64,000 bases of DNA. It comes from Sulfurospirillum sp. (GTDB lineage Bacteria; Campylobacterota; Campylobacteria; Campylobacterales; Arcobacteraceae). Position numbers and translations under genes: made by a program. The notes below the pieces were generated by a model that saw only the letters and a program-made list of their open reading frames with translations, was not told the origin of the DNA and did not search any database. Of this stretch, positions 47,080 to 55,933 are shown piece after piece (the first letter of the stretch is position 1; every line of letters starts with the position of its first letter). The stretch spans positions 1 to 64,000 of the forward strand of contig JAKZMJ010000032.1 of the NCBI GenBank assembly GCA_030491005.1. Reading direction: 5' to 3'.

Positions 47080-48882
47080 TTACTCAACAGTAACAGATTT
47101 TGCCAAGTTTCTTGGCATATCTACATCATTTTTTAGTCTTATTGCTATTTCTAAAGATAATAATTGCAAGACTACTAACATTTCAAAAAATTCCAACATA
47201 TAATGTTCGGCTTTTTTTGTTTTAATAAAATCATCACTTAAGTCAAAATCTAAAGGAGAAATAACACAAATAGTACTATCTCTTGCACTTAATTCTTCTA
47301 CATTTGATTTAATCTTATCATATAATAAATTCTGAGGCATTAAAGCAATAGTAAATAATTCTGAATCCACTAAAGCAATGGGTCCGTGTTTCATTTCACC
47401 TGCTGGATAACCCTCAGCATGCAAATAAGAAATTTCTTTTAATTTTAAAGCACCTTCAAGTGCTAAGGGGAAAAATATATCGCGACCGATAAAGAAAAAC
47501 CCATGACCATGAAGATATCTTTTTGATAATCTTTTGATTTTATCGTGAATTGTATTATTTACCACTAAGGCTTTTGGAATTTGTCTTAATATTTGAATTT
47601 CTTTTATTAATTTTTCTTTAGATATATTATTTTTTATTTTTGCAAAATATAAAGACATCATCCATAAAACAATTGTTTGAGTAGAAAATGCCTTAGTTGA
47701 TGCAACTCCTTTTTCAATACCAGCTCTTGTTAAAATACTAATATCAGCTAGTCTTGTCATAGAAGAATTATTGACATTACAAATTACTAAAGTTTTAAGT
47801 CCCACTTCTTTTGCCATTTTTAAAGCTTCTAGGGTATCAGCAGTTTCTCCACTTTGTGATACTACTATAAAAAGAGTTTTCTTAGATAATAAAGGATCTT
47901 TATATCTAAATTCAGATGCAATTTCAACACTAGTTCTTATTTTTGATAGTCTTTCAAATAAATAAGAAGATGCTAGTGCTGCATGATAAGAAGTTCCACA
48001 AGCACAAAGTTTTATCTCATTAATATTTTCCAATATAGAAGAGTCAAATTCATCGAATATAATTTCTTCGTCTTTTACTCTTCCTATCATACAAGCATTT
48101 GACACAGAACTTTGTTCATAAATTTCTTTTTCCATAAAAAAATCAAAACCATCTTTTTTGGCACTTTCTTTTGAAGTAGGTAGTGTTGACCATTTATAAT
48201 TATTGACAAAAAACTCTATTCCTTTTGAAGAAGCAATTCCGCCTACTTCATCTTCTAAATAAACTACATCATCACTTAAACCAATTAAAGGAGAATCTGA
48301 AGAAGAAAAAAGAACTTCACCTGCTTCCTTGCCTTTTGCTATTATTAAAGGACTTCCACTTTTAAAAAAAAATATTTCATTTTCACTTTTTTTTGTAATT
48401 AACAAAATAGAATAAGCACCTTTTAATTTTTTAATTGTTTTTTTAAAGGCTTCTTTTGTATCATTTAATTTATTATTATAATTTTCAAACAAATGAACAA
48501 TCACTTCTGTATCTGTTTGTGAAACAAATTTATGACCATCTTTTAATAACTCTTCTTTTATTTGTTTATAGTTTTCTATAATTCCATTGTGAACCACATA
48601 CGAATATTCACCTAAATGTGGATGGGCATTTTCATGCGTAGGCTTGCCATGGGTTGCCCATCTTGTATGTCCAATACCTATGTTGTAGTTTTTATTTTTT
48701 ATTTTAGTAATTGCGTTCTTAAGGTTTTTTACTTTACCAACTTCTTTAAATACCTCTATATTATCTTTTCCCAATAAAGCAATACCAGCAGAATCATAAC
48801 CTCTATATTCTAGTTCTTTTAAACCATATAGTAAAATATCTTGAGTCTTTTTATTTCCAATATAACCAACAATACCACACAT
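47080..48882 (-). CDS. glmS: Glutamine-fructose-6-phosphate aminotransferase
   Basis: A 600-residue enzyme making glucosamine-6-phosphate for peptidoglycan and lipopolysaccharide. The N-terminal Ntn glutaminase begins MCGIVGYIG with nucleophile Cys2, and has the GHTRWATHGKP and HNGIIENY segments; two SIS domains follow with ACGTSYHA, SQSGETADTLEAL and the C-terminal DMPRNLAKSVTVE. It is the first gene of the ten-gene minus run down to ftsH. I saw no glmS ribozyme core in the 478-base upstream gap, as expected outside Firmicutes. Confidence 0.97.
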   Translation of the reverse strand: MCGIVGYIGNKKTQDILLYGLKELEYRGYDSAGIALLGKDNIEVFKEVGKVKNLKNAITKIKNKNYNIGIGHTRWATHGKPTHENAHPHLGEYSYVVHNGIIENYKQIKEELLKDGHKFVSQTDTEVIVHLFENYNNKLNDTKEAFKKTIKKLKGAYSILLITKKSENEIFFFKSGSPLIIAKGKEAGEVLFSSSDSPLIGLSDDVVYLEDEVGGIASSKGIEFFVNNYKWSTLPTSKESAKKDGFDFFMEKEIYEQSSVSNACMIGRVKDEEIIFDEFDSSILENINEIKLCACGTSYHAALASSYLFERLSKIRTSVEIASEFRYKDPLLSKKTLFIVVSQSGETADTLEALKMAKEVGLKTLVICNVNNSSMTRLADISILTRAGIEKGVASTKAFSTQTIVLWMMSLYFAKIKNNISKEKLIKEIQILRQIPKALVVNNTIHDKIKRLSKRYLHGHGFFFIGRDIFFPLALEGALKLKEISYLHAEGYPAGEMKHGPIALVDSELFTIALMPQNLLYDKIKSNVEELSARDSTICVISPLDFDLSDDFIKTKKAEHYMLEFFEMLVVLQLLSLEIAIRLKNDVDMPRNLAKSVTVE

Positions 48883-49360
48883 GTTTAACCCTTAATACAT
48901 AATTTTAAAATAATATCTAAAAAGTACTAAATTCTTCTTGATTTATTTTAAAGACAAAAATAATTGATAAATTTAGACTTCATTAAACATAATGTGACTA
49001 AAAACCTAAATTAATCTGGATATTTTAGTTACGTGTTTTATCTAAGTGCGTTAGTATTAAATGAAGATATATTTATTTCTAAAATTACTTATGTATAGCC
49101 ATAAGTTGATATTTTATAAAGTGCATTATACAATATTAGTGATTTTAATTTGATTAAAATTATGATGATTTTAGGGTAGATTTGATAGAATATTTTACAT
49201 TAATCAAGCTTAGGTTCTTTCAAGGTCTACGATGAGAGAAGCTAAAATAAATAGCCGAAAATACCTAGTTTTTAAGTGTCGCATCAAAATACTTGAAATT
49301 TAAATTATCAAGATCTAATACCACTCGTTCCTAAACTCCAACATTAAAGGAGAAAGATAT
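48883..49360. other. 478-base gap with no recognisable gene
   Basis: No frame here looks coding and no tRNA, tmRNA, RNase P, SRP or known riboswitch core is visible. It must hold the divergent promoters of glmS and of the unknown gene at 49361. A slightly GC-richer stretch at about 49205-49265 contains a tiny hairpin, GCTA-seven bases-TAGC, and could belong to an unlisted small RNA; evidence is slight. Confidence 0.5.
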
Positions 49361-49762
49361 ATGGAAAAATTAAAAATAAAATACGCACCAATGATTATTG
49401 TTATTTACTTTTCAGTAATGGGATTATTAATAGCCGTAATACTTAGCGCTTTAGATGATTTTTTTGGTGGTTCACCTTTTTTAAAAAAGCTTACTTCCTC
49501 TGTGTTTATATCTATTTTAGCTATTCTAATTGGTTTGATTTATTGTGAAGTTAGATTTTGGATTAGGAATATATGGCTTGGATCAATTTTATTTGGTGTC
49601 TTATCAATAAACTTATTCACATTATTATTACCAATATCAACATTATTACTTAAAGGAAATATTGGGAAGTTACCTCCATTAGATTTATATTTGGCAATGA
49701 CAATATTTATAGGTTCTTCTTTAGGGGCACTTTATTTTGGCATAGAAAAGAAAAAGACCTAA
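49361..49762 (+). CDS. Unknown four-helix membrane protein
   Basis: A 133-residue protein with about four hydrophobic segments (residues 10-30, 45-63, 70-97, 108-127) and a Lys-rich C terminus. AAAGGAG lies at good distance before the ATG, which supports translation. I recognise no family. It lies in a patch between glmS and tRNA-Ser whose content differs from the surrounding housekeeping genes. It ends in a pair of stop codons inside a seven-base inverted repeat (AGACCTA at 49755, TAGGTCT at 49788). Confidence 0.6.
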   Translation: MEKLKIKYAPMIIVIYFSVMGLLIAVILSALDDFFGGSPFLKKLTSSVFISILAILIGLIYCEVRFWIRNIWLGSILFGVLSINLFTLLLPISTLLLKGNIGKLPPLDLYLAMTIFIGSSLGALYFGIEKKKT

Positions 49763-49809
49763 TAACGTGTGACACAATACTTTCCCCTAGGTCTAAATAA
49801 AGGAAATCA

Positions 49810-50145
49810 ATGAACAAAATTTTACTATTAATATTGTTATCTTTTTTCTCTAATGCAAATTGGCTAATAAATGGCAAAATAGTTTCAGATTCTGTAAATA
49901 TAAAAACTTCCCAAAATTTAGCTGTTCAATTATGGCTAAGAAATAAAGAATCAAAATTATTAAAAAATCGGTATACTCCCTTTGAGGGAGTAATAACACC
50001 ACAAAGAAATATAAAAGTAAATTTTAATTTAACTCTTTTAGGAATTAAACTTTACAAAAAATTGTTTGTTTTTCTTGGGGTAGTATACTATGGAACAACA
50101 AAATATATAAGGCTAATTCTTAGTGTGAGTTTAGTCCAAATTTAA
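49810..50145 (+). CDS. Unknown small exported protein, possibly truncated
   Basis: A 111-residue frame with a convincing signal peptide (MNKILLLILLSFFSNANW) and a following region up to about residue 75 (NGKIVSDSVNIKTSQNLAVQ, LWLRNKES). After that the sequence, FLGVVYYGTTKYIRLILSV, looks less like normal coding, so a frameshift or early end of a longer gene is possible. AAAGGAAATCA precedes the ATG. No family is recognised. It lies 47 bases after the unknown membrane protein and just before the 3' side of tRNA-Ser. Confidence 0.45.
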   Translation: MNKILLLILLSFFSNANWLINGKIVSDSVNIKTSQNLAVQLWLRNKESKLLKNRYTPFEGVITPQRNIKVNFNLTLLGIKLYKKLFVFLGVVYYGTTKYIRLILSVSLVQI

Positions 50146-50241
50146 TTACATTTATTGTCATTTTAAAAGTTAATTTTTGAATATCTTAATTTTATATAGG
50201 TATGTTACACTTGTGAGTTGAATTAATGTTAGATTAATAAA

Positions 50242-50332
50242 TGGCGGACGAAGAGGGATTCGAACCCTCGGTACCGTTACCAGTACGTATCCTTAGCAGG
50301 GATGTGGTTTCAGCCAACTCACCCATTCGTCC
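50242..50332 (-). tRNA. tRNA-Ser (anticodon GCT)
   Basis: A 91-base gene with encoded CCA. Acceptor arms GGACGAA and TTCGTCC pair fully, the anticodon loop is CTGCTAA (reads AGC and AGT), a long variable arm follows as in class II tRNAs, the T arm is GAGGG-TTCGAAT-CCCTC, and the discriminator is G, the usual Ser base. Confidence 0.97.
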
Positions 50333-50345
50333 TTTTTGGAATAAG

Positions 50346-50351
50346 ATTATA
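50346..50351 (-). promoter_or_regulatory. -10 element of tRNA-Ser
   Basis: On the minus strand TATAAT, preceded by TGCTAT, ends 13 bases before the 5' end of the mature tRNA, a fitting distance for a promoter with a short leader. Confidence 0.6.
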
Positions 50352-50471
50352 ATAGCATATTTCTTATATTCCACTTAATATATAAAAAAACTAAGTGTAC
50401 CTCTAAAAATAGATAATAAAAATGCTTAATAAAAAAAAGAGTGCATACTAATATGTGTTTTAAAAGCAAAA

Positions 50472-51611
50472 CTAGTCAAATAACTTTTTATATTTTAACA
50501 ATAAAAAAAATACTAAACATAAAGATAATACAAACATAACAATTACCACATTCCAACCATATATTATATAAATAAATGACGGCAAAATAGCTCCAGTTGC
50601 CCCACCAATATAATAAAAAGTTAGATACATACCACTTGTAAGTCCTTTTTGTTTTTGCATTAAAGAATTTGCCATACCCGTAAATAATGAATGTATGGTA
50701 AACATAGCAATACAAAGAAAAAACATTAGAATAAATATAATATTTAGATTTTCACTTGAAAAACATATGGTAATTACTATAAATAATATAGTACTAAATA
50801 AGATTGTTCTTATTTTTCCAGCAAAAAAAATACTAATTTTCTTAGAAAACAATGAAACAATAATTCCCGTTCCATAACCTAAATACAACAAACCAATACT
50901 TGTTTCAGGAATATTTGAAAATAAATCTTTTAATCTAAAAGGCATTAAATTTAAAAGCCCTGAAAAAACAAAAAATACAATAAACATTGTGAAATAAATT
51001 AGAATAAATCTTTTGTCTTTTAAGATATTTTTTACATCTTTAAACTTAGCTTTAGTAAGTTTAGATGAGATATTTAGATTTATTTTACTTAATAATATAA
51101 TAGATATTAAAAGTGCAACACTTAAAGAGAAAAAAACACTTCTCCAGCCAAACTGTGTAGCTATAAAACCAGATATCACTCTTCCAATTAATCCTCCAAA
51201 AACTGTGGAAGCTACATATATAGACATATTAAAATGTATGTTTTTTTTATCCATATTTGCTAAAATACTCATGGACGAAGTTAAAATTGCAGGAATACAC
51301 AAACCCTCTAAGATACGAGCTAGGAAAAAAGTTTCAAAACTATTACTAAATCCTAAGAATAAATTTGTAATTAAAAGAACAATAGAAGCATTTATTAGCA
51401 TTTTTTTTGCATCAATATTTTCTAAAATATAACCATAAACAATAGGTGAAAGAGCAAGAAAAAACAATATCACTGCTGTAAATAATGATGCTTTTACAAT
51501 AGAAATATGAAATTCATTTGCTAATAAAGGTTGTAAGGGTTGGGTTGCATACATAACTGATAAAACTATAATAAGATTATAAATAATAATAGCTATACTT
51601 GTTTTATTCAT
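50472..51611 (-). CDS. Major facilitator superfamily transporter
   Basis: A 379-residue carrier with 12 predicted membrane helices. It begins with SIAIIIYNLIIVLSVMYATQPLQPLLA, and has LARILEGLCIPAILTSSMSI in helix 4 and the loop 8-9 SKKISIFFAGKIR. The TQPLQPLL stretch near helix 1 is frequent in YnfM-like drug or sugar efflux carriers, so an export role is possible; the substrate is unknown. It is flanked by tRNA-Ser and tRNA-Cys on the same strand and is not in an operon with other genes. Complete at both ends. Confidence 0.9.
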   Translation of the reverse strand: MNKTSIAIIIYNLIIVLSVMYATQPLQPLLANEFHISIVKASLFTAVILFFLALSPIVYGYILENIDAKKMLINASIVLLITNLFLGFSNSFETFFLARILEGLCIPAILTSSMSILANMDKKNIHFNMSIYVASTVFGGLIGRVISGFIATQFGWRSVFFSLSVALLISIILLSKINLNISSKLTKAKFKDVKNILKDKRFILIYFTMFIVFFVFSGLLNLMPFRLKDLFSNIPETSIGLLYLGYGTGIIVSLFSKKISIFFAGKIRTILFSTILFIVITICFSSENLNIIFILMFFLCIAMFTIHSLFTGMANSLMQKQKGLTSGMYLTFYYIGGATGAILPSFIYIIYGWNVVIVMFVLSLCLVFFLLLKYKKLFD

Positions 51612-51798
51612 AAATCATTCAAATCTATTTTTTGCTCTTCTTTCATCTATATCAATCCTTATATATTTTATTATATCAAACTGACACATAGTTTTTAACA
51701 CTTTAGAAATAATGGCTTAGAGATAAAGAAAAAAGTGTCTTAATTTAAGTTACAACACCAGTTTATAAAGGATATTTAAAAGAGAATGAAAGGTTAAC

Positions 51799-51873
51799 TG
51801 GAGGAGCCACCCAGAGTCGAACTGGGGATCAAGGATTTGCAATCCAATGCATTAGCCACTTTGCTATGGCTCC
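51799..51873 (-). tRNA. tRNA-Cys (anticodon GCA)
   Basis: A 75-base gene with encoded CCA. Acceptor arms GGAGCCA and TGGCTCC pair, the anticodon loop is TTGCAAA giving GCA, the T arm is CCCAG-TTCGACT-CTGGG, and the discriminator base is T (U73), the Cys identity element. Confidence 0.97.
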
Positions 51874-51889
51874 GTAAATATGGATTGGC

Positions 51890-51895
51890 ATTATA
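51890..51895 (-). promoter_or_regulatory. -10 element of tRNA-Cys
   Basis: TATAAT on the minus strand ends 16 bases before the mature tRNA 5' end, inside the 45 bases separating the tRNA from the upstream prenyltransferase gene. Confidence 0.55.
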
Positions 51896-51918
51896 TCTGT
51901 GATTTGATTAAAATTTGA

Positions 51919-52797
51919 TTAAATATTATCTAATATTATAAATATAAAAAAAATAATTCCTAAGTATAAGTTAACTACGAAAAATGCTTTGCTTATATTC
52001 TTAAAATCTTTATTTATTAAAATATGTTCATACATAAGTATAATGGCACTTGAAGCAACAGCAATATAAGAAAATAAAGCACCATTGGAGGAAAAGGCAA
52101 AACACAACCATAAAAGTATACTAAATATATGAAATACTCTTGATATTAGAATGGTTTTTTTTATACCAAATTTACTAGGAATTGAATGCAAACCTAGTTT
52201 TTTATCAACTTTTATATCTTGTATAGAATAAATCAAATCAAAACCAGCAACCCAAAAGATGATACCAAAACTTAAAAATACCGACCATAAAGTAATACTT
52301 TCTTGAACAGATACTACTCCTGCAATGGGAGCAAAACCAAGAGAAATACCCAAGATAATATGAGCTAAAAATGAAAATCTTTTAAAATACGAATACGATG
52401 CAATGATTAATAAAATAGGAAAAGCTAAATAAAAAGCTAAGATATTAATAAAATATGCAGTAGTGATAAAAATAAAAGCATTAAGCAAAATAAAAATCAA
52501 CATTTGTTTTGTATTAATTCTTCCATCTACATTTGGTCTATTTTTTGTTCTTGGGTTTAGGGCATCTATATCTCTATCTACATATCTATTAAAACCCATA
52601 GCAAAGTTTCTGGCACCTAATGTGGCTACTATTCCAAGTATTAATAACTTAAAACCAAACCAACCTTTTGCCGAAACTACCATAGCAATAAAAATGAAAG
52701 GAAGAGAAAAAATCGAGTGTTTAAACATAACAAGTTCATTAAAATCATATATTTTTTTTAAAAGTCTATTCATAAGTGCAAGTATAGCTAAAAACAT
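51919..52797 (-). CDS. mqnP: UbiA-family prenyltransferase, probably MqnP
   Basis: A 292-residue membrane enzyme with about eight helices. The first metal-diphosphate motif is FNRYVDRDIDALNPRTKNRP (NxxxDxxxD) and the second is YSIQDIKVDKKLGLHSIPSKFG. In Campylobacterota, which make menaquinone by the futalosine route, the UbiA homologue is expected to prenylate the naphthoate intermediate, so MqnP is a better name than UbiA; mqnC of the same pathway is at 8242. The start is uncertain: ATG at 52797 or the ATG at 52773, where the family usually begins (MNRLLKKIYDFNELVMFKHS); neither has a strong ribosome-binding site. Confidence 0.88.
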   Translation of the reverse strand: MFLAILALMNRLLKKIYDFNELVMFKHSIFSLPFIFIAMVVSAKGWFGFKLLILGIVATLGARNFAMGFNRYVDRDIDALNPRTKNRPNVDGRINTKQMLIFILLNAFIFITTAYFINILAFYLAFPILLIIASYSYFKRFSFLAHIILGISLGFAPIAGVVSVQESITLWSVFLSFGIIFWVAGFDLIYSIQDIKVDKKLGLHSIPSKFGIKKTILISRVFHIFSILLWLCFAFSSNGALFSYIAVASSAIILMYEHILINKDFKNISKAFFVVNLYLGIIFFIFIILDNI

Positions 52798-52903
52798 CTT
52801 AGCTGATTTCTTTTTTTAAGTATATTTTATTAAACTTTTTAATATGATAGGTTAAAGAGATGCTTTTATTTTTCATTTAAAATTTTAAACCAAAGATACT
52901 AAA

Positions 52904-53818
52904 ATGACACATATTTTTTCAGCTTTAATCCCTGTATTTTCTCTTATAATGATAGGATACTTTTTTAAAAAGATTAAATTTCCATCGTATGACTTTTGGC
53001 AAGGAGCAGATAAGCTAACATACTATGTATTAATGCCATCTTTATTAGTATATAAACTATCATCAGCATCACTTAGTACAAGCAATAATATATATTTCGT
53101 ATTAACAGCTTTACTTATGATAAGTATTGTTTTGATTATTTTGCTAATAATTCATAAGATTATAGTGTTTGAGGCTAGTTCTTTTACTTCTATTGTTCAA
53201 GGAGGAATTAGGTTTAATACTTATGTATTTTTAGCTTTAGTTGATTCCATATTTGCAGATGAGGGCTTAGTATTAGCTGCGATTATTTTAACTTTTGTTA
53301 TTCCTTATATAAATATTATTTGTATAAGTGTTTTTGCTTTTTATCTAAATAAAAGTACTTTAACTTTTTTTTATGTATTAAAATCTATTCTAACAAATCC
53401 TTTAATAATTGCTTGTTTTATTGGAGGAAGTATTAATTTCTTATCTGTTGATATTCCAGTGATTTTAGATAAAACATTAGAGATTTTAAGTCAGGCTGCT
53501 TTACCTTTAGGATTATTATCTGTTGGTTTTGGCTTGGTAATAAAAGAAATCAAATCTTCAAAAAAAGAAATATTTACATCAAATGTGGCAAAATTTATCA
53601 TAAGTCCTATTGTTATGTATGCTTTATGTGTATTTTTTAATTTAGACAAACAAATGACTTCAATTTTAATCATATTCTCAGTTCTACCAACTGCACCATC
53701 AGCTTTTGTATTTGCTAGACAATTAGGGGGAAATGTTAAATTGATGTCTTCTATTATAACAGTAGAAACACTGTTCTCTGTTTTTATGATTATACTTGTT
53801 TTACAGTATTTTATTTAG
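52904..53818 (+). CDS. AEC family transporter (auxin efflux carrier fold)
   Basis: A 304-residue membrane carrier with about ten helices in two five-helix repeats. Typical features are the N-terminal FSALIPVFSLIMIGYFFKK, the mid-region SQAALPLGLLSVGFGL, and the final LPTAPSAFVFARQLGG. Bacterial members move dicarboxylates such as malate or malonate, or are uncharacterised; the substrate here is unknown. It is divergent from the prenyltransferase gene and converges with pepP over a 28-base gap. Confidence 0.92.
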   Translation: MTHIFSALIPVFSLIMIGYFFKKIKFPSYDFWQGADKLTYYVLMPSLLVYKLSSASLSTSNNIYFVLTALLMISIVLIILLIIHKIIVFEASSFTSIVQGGIRFNTYVFLALVDSIFADEGLVLAAIILTFVIPYINIICISVFAFYLNKSTLTFFYVLKSILTNPLIIACFIGGSINFLSVDIPVILDKTLEILSQAALPLGLLSVGFGLVIKEIKSSKKEIFTSNVAKFIISPIVMYALCVFFNLDKQMTSILIIFSVLPTAPSAFVFARQLGGNVKLMSSIITVETLFSVFMIILVLQYFI

Positions 53819-53846
53819 ATGAATATAAATTTATTATGCTCTTTAT

Positions 53847-55145
53847 CTAATTTAAATATGGTCTTGTTAGATTTTCAACATTATTATTACTTACATAAAC
53901 ACTATCTTCAATTCTAGCTCCTCCAAAAACTCTAAACTTTGAAATCACATCCCAGTTAAATTCTTTTTTTCCATAATAAGGCTTTAATAATTGATCAATA
54001 ATATAAATGCCAGGCTCTATGGTAAAAACATTTCCAATTTCAATATTTTTTCTTAATCTTAACCGTGGATGATTTTTTGATTTTTCTATTAATGTTCCAT
54101 TTTCATCAAGAAGGGTATTTCCTATATCATGAACTTGCAAACCAATATAATGCCCAACACCAGCAGGTGAAAAAAGTTTTGAATATTTTTTTTCATATAT
54201 TTCATCCGAACTAATATTCATAAATTTAAAATTAGAAATAATAGCAGAAGCATCTAAGTGCATTTGTTCTTGAAGTACTTCATAATTCATTCCAATTTTA
54301 ATTTTTGAAATGATATTAAGTGTTGATTGATTAACAGCTTCTATTAATTCATGAAAAGCTGTATACTCTTTTTTTGCAAAAGTTCTAGTAATATCAGCAT
54401 GGTAGCCATTATATGAAGCACCTGCATCAAGCAAAAAAGATTTTGCAAGAAATTTGTTTTTTCTATAATTATGATAATGTAAAATGGAACAACTTTCATC
54501 AAAAGCCACTATGTTTTCATAAGGTACTTCAGCTTCCTTATATGCAATAGCTTCTAAATATGCTAAATGTGTTTGTAATTCAGATTTTCCACTTAAAAAT
54601 GCTTCTTTAGCTGTCTTATGTGCAGTACTAGCTATTTGATTAGCTTTTCTCATACATTCTACTTCATATTGGCTTTTAAAACATCTATGATAATGAATAT
54701 GATTTATAATTTTTTGATTATTTAAACTTTTAAAACCATAATTTTGAAATCGTATAATCTCTTCACCTAAAAAAGCTGTATTTTTAAGCTTGCTTGGAAG
54801 TTGTTTTCTCATATCTTCCAAATTATTATAATAAGATATATCAAAAAAATCACAGCAAATACCTTTTAATGCGTGTGGTTGAGAATCCCAAAAATCTATT
54901 TTTTGAAGCAAAATAAGTTTTGGTTTTTCACTACTTTTATATATTATAAAAGAATTAGGATAATTTAAAACTGGTGCAAAATATTTAAAATTTATATACA
55001 CTTTAAAAGGGTATAAATTATCATCCAAATACACTACTTTTTCATCACCTGAGTAAAGAATTACTTGATCATAAGAGTGTTTTTGCATTATTACATCAAA
55101 AGTGTTTAATACTTTTAATAAATGATTTTTGTATAAATTTTTCAT
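53847..55145 (-). CDS. pepP: Xaa-Pro aminopeptidase (M24 family)
   Basis: A 432-residue peptidase of the pita-bread fold that removes N-terminal residues preceding proline. Metal ligands are the two Asp of LLDAGASYNGYHADITRTF, His in GVGHYIGLQVHD, Glu in FTIEPGIYI and Glu in ARIEDSVYV. The N-terminal creatinase-like domain occupies about residues 1-165. No signal peptide is seen, so it is cytoplasmic. Its start overlaps the stop of the dppF-type gene by four bases (ATGA), making it the last gene of a peptide-import operon and a likely consumer of imported proline peptides. Confidence 0.94.
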   Translation of the reverse strand: MKNLYKNHLLKVLNTFDVIMQKHSYDQVILYSGDEKVVYLDDNLYPFKVYINFKYFAPVLNYPNSFIIYKSSEKPKLILLQKIDFWDSQPHALKGICCDFFDISYYNNLEDMRKQLPSKLKNTAFLGEEIIRFQNYGFKSLNNQKIINHIHYHRCFKSQYEVECMRKANQIASTAHKTAKEAFLSGKSELQTHLAYLEAIAYKEAEVPYENIVAFDESCSILHYHNYRKNKFLAKSFLLDAGASYNGYHADITRTFAKKEYTAFHELIEAVNQSTLNIISKIKIGMNYEVLQEQMHLDASAIISNFKFMNISSDEIYEKKYSKLFSPAGVGHYIGLQVHDIGNTLLDENGTLIEKSKNHPRLRLRKNIEIGNVFTIEPGIYIIDQLLKPYYGKKEFNWDVISKFRVFGGARIEDSVYVSNNNVENLTRPYLN

Positions 55146-55933
55146 ATTTTTGGAATGGCTCCTAATAATTTTTTTGTATAATCAGCTTTTGGATTTGAAA
55201 ACAAATCTTCTACACTTGAAAGTTCAACAACATCTCCAAAATACATAACCATAATACGATCACTTATATGCTCAACAACACTTAAATCATGTGAAATAAA
55301 AATATATGTTAAATTAAACTCTTCTTGTAAATCTAAAAGCAAATTTAAAACTTGTGCTTGAATTGAAACATCTAAGGCAGAAACTGGTTCATCACATACT
55401 ATTACTTCAGGTTTTAAAACTAACGCTCGTGCTATTCCTATTCTTTGCCTTTGACCTCCTGAAAACTGATGTGGATATCTATCATACCAACCTTCTTCTA
55501 ACCCAACTCTTTTCATTATTTTGTAAACTTCTTTTTTTATTTCACTTTTTGATAAAGTGGTATTAAGTTGTAAAGGTTCAGCGATAATGGTTCCAACTGT
55601 CCAGCGCGGATTTAAAGAGGAGTAAGGATCTTGAAAGATTATTTGAACTTTTTTTCTATATTCTCTCCAAGCTTTAGTGTCAAAAGTAGAAATATCTACA
55701 CCTTTAAAAAAAATCTTGCCCTTTGTAGGTGATTCTATATTTAAAAGTAGTTTTGCTGTAGTTGATTTTCCGCAACCACTTTCACCTACAATTGAATAAG
55801 TTTCACCTTTATAAACATCAAAACTTATTTTATTAATTGCATTTACCTTTTGGGCTTCTTTAAACATACCTCTTGAAATTTCATATGTTTTTTCTAAGTC
55901 TTTTATTTCAAATATTTTTTCTTTTTTATTCAT
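55142..55933 (-). CDS. dppF: Peptide ABC transporter ATP-binding protein DppF
   Basis: A 263-residue ATPase. Walker A is GESGCGKST, the Q loop is IFQDPYSSLNPRWTVG, the ABC signature is FSGGQRQRIGIARAL, Walker B is VIVCDEPVSALD, and the H-loop is in FISHDLSVVEHI. The PRWTVG stretch is typical of the OppF/DppF half. It lacks the C-terminal extension with cysteines found in some OppF. It overlaps dppD by four bases and pepP by four. It pairs with DppD on the inner face of the DppBC channel. Confidence 0.94.
   Translation of the reverse strand: MNKKEKIFEIKDLEKTYEISRGMFKEAQKVNAINKISFDVYKGETYSIVGESGCGKSTTAKLLLNIESPTKGKIFFKGVDISTFDTKAWREYRKKVQIIFQDPYSSLNPRWTVGTIIAEPLQLNTTLSKSEIKKEVYKIMKRVGLEEGWYDRYPHQFSGGQRQRIGIARALVLKPEVIVCDEPVSALDVSIQAQVLNLLLDLQEEFNLTYIFISHDLSVVEHISDRIMVMYFGDVVELSSVEDLFSNPKADYTKKLLGAIPKI

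Noticed and set aside
49205-49265. Possible structured RNA or riboswitch before the unknown gene at 49361
   Set aside because: Only a four-base-pair hairpin and scattered GC-richer bases are visible; it fits no riboswitch core that I know.
50242-50332. tRNA-Ser as an active integration site
   Set aside because: I found no integrase and no second copy of the tRNA end in the window; only the unusual neighbouring genes suggest it.
51013-51432. Plus-strand open frame of 139 codons opposite the MFS gene
   Set aside because: Antisense to transmembrane helices of a good carrier gene and without initiation signals.
51750-51800. Coding-looking fragment (VTTPVYKGYLKENERLTG) just before tRNA-Cys
   Set aside because: A stop codon directly precedes it, there is no start codon or ribosome-binding site, and the frame runs into the tRNA. 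Too short to call a gene remnant.
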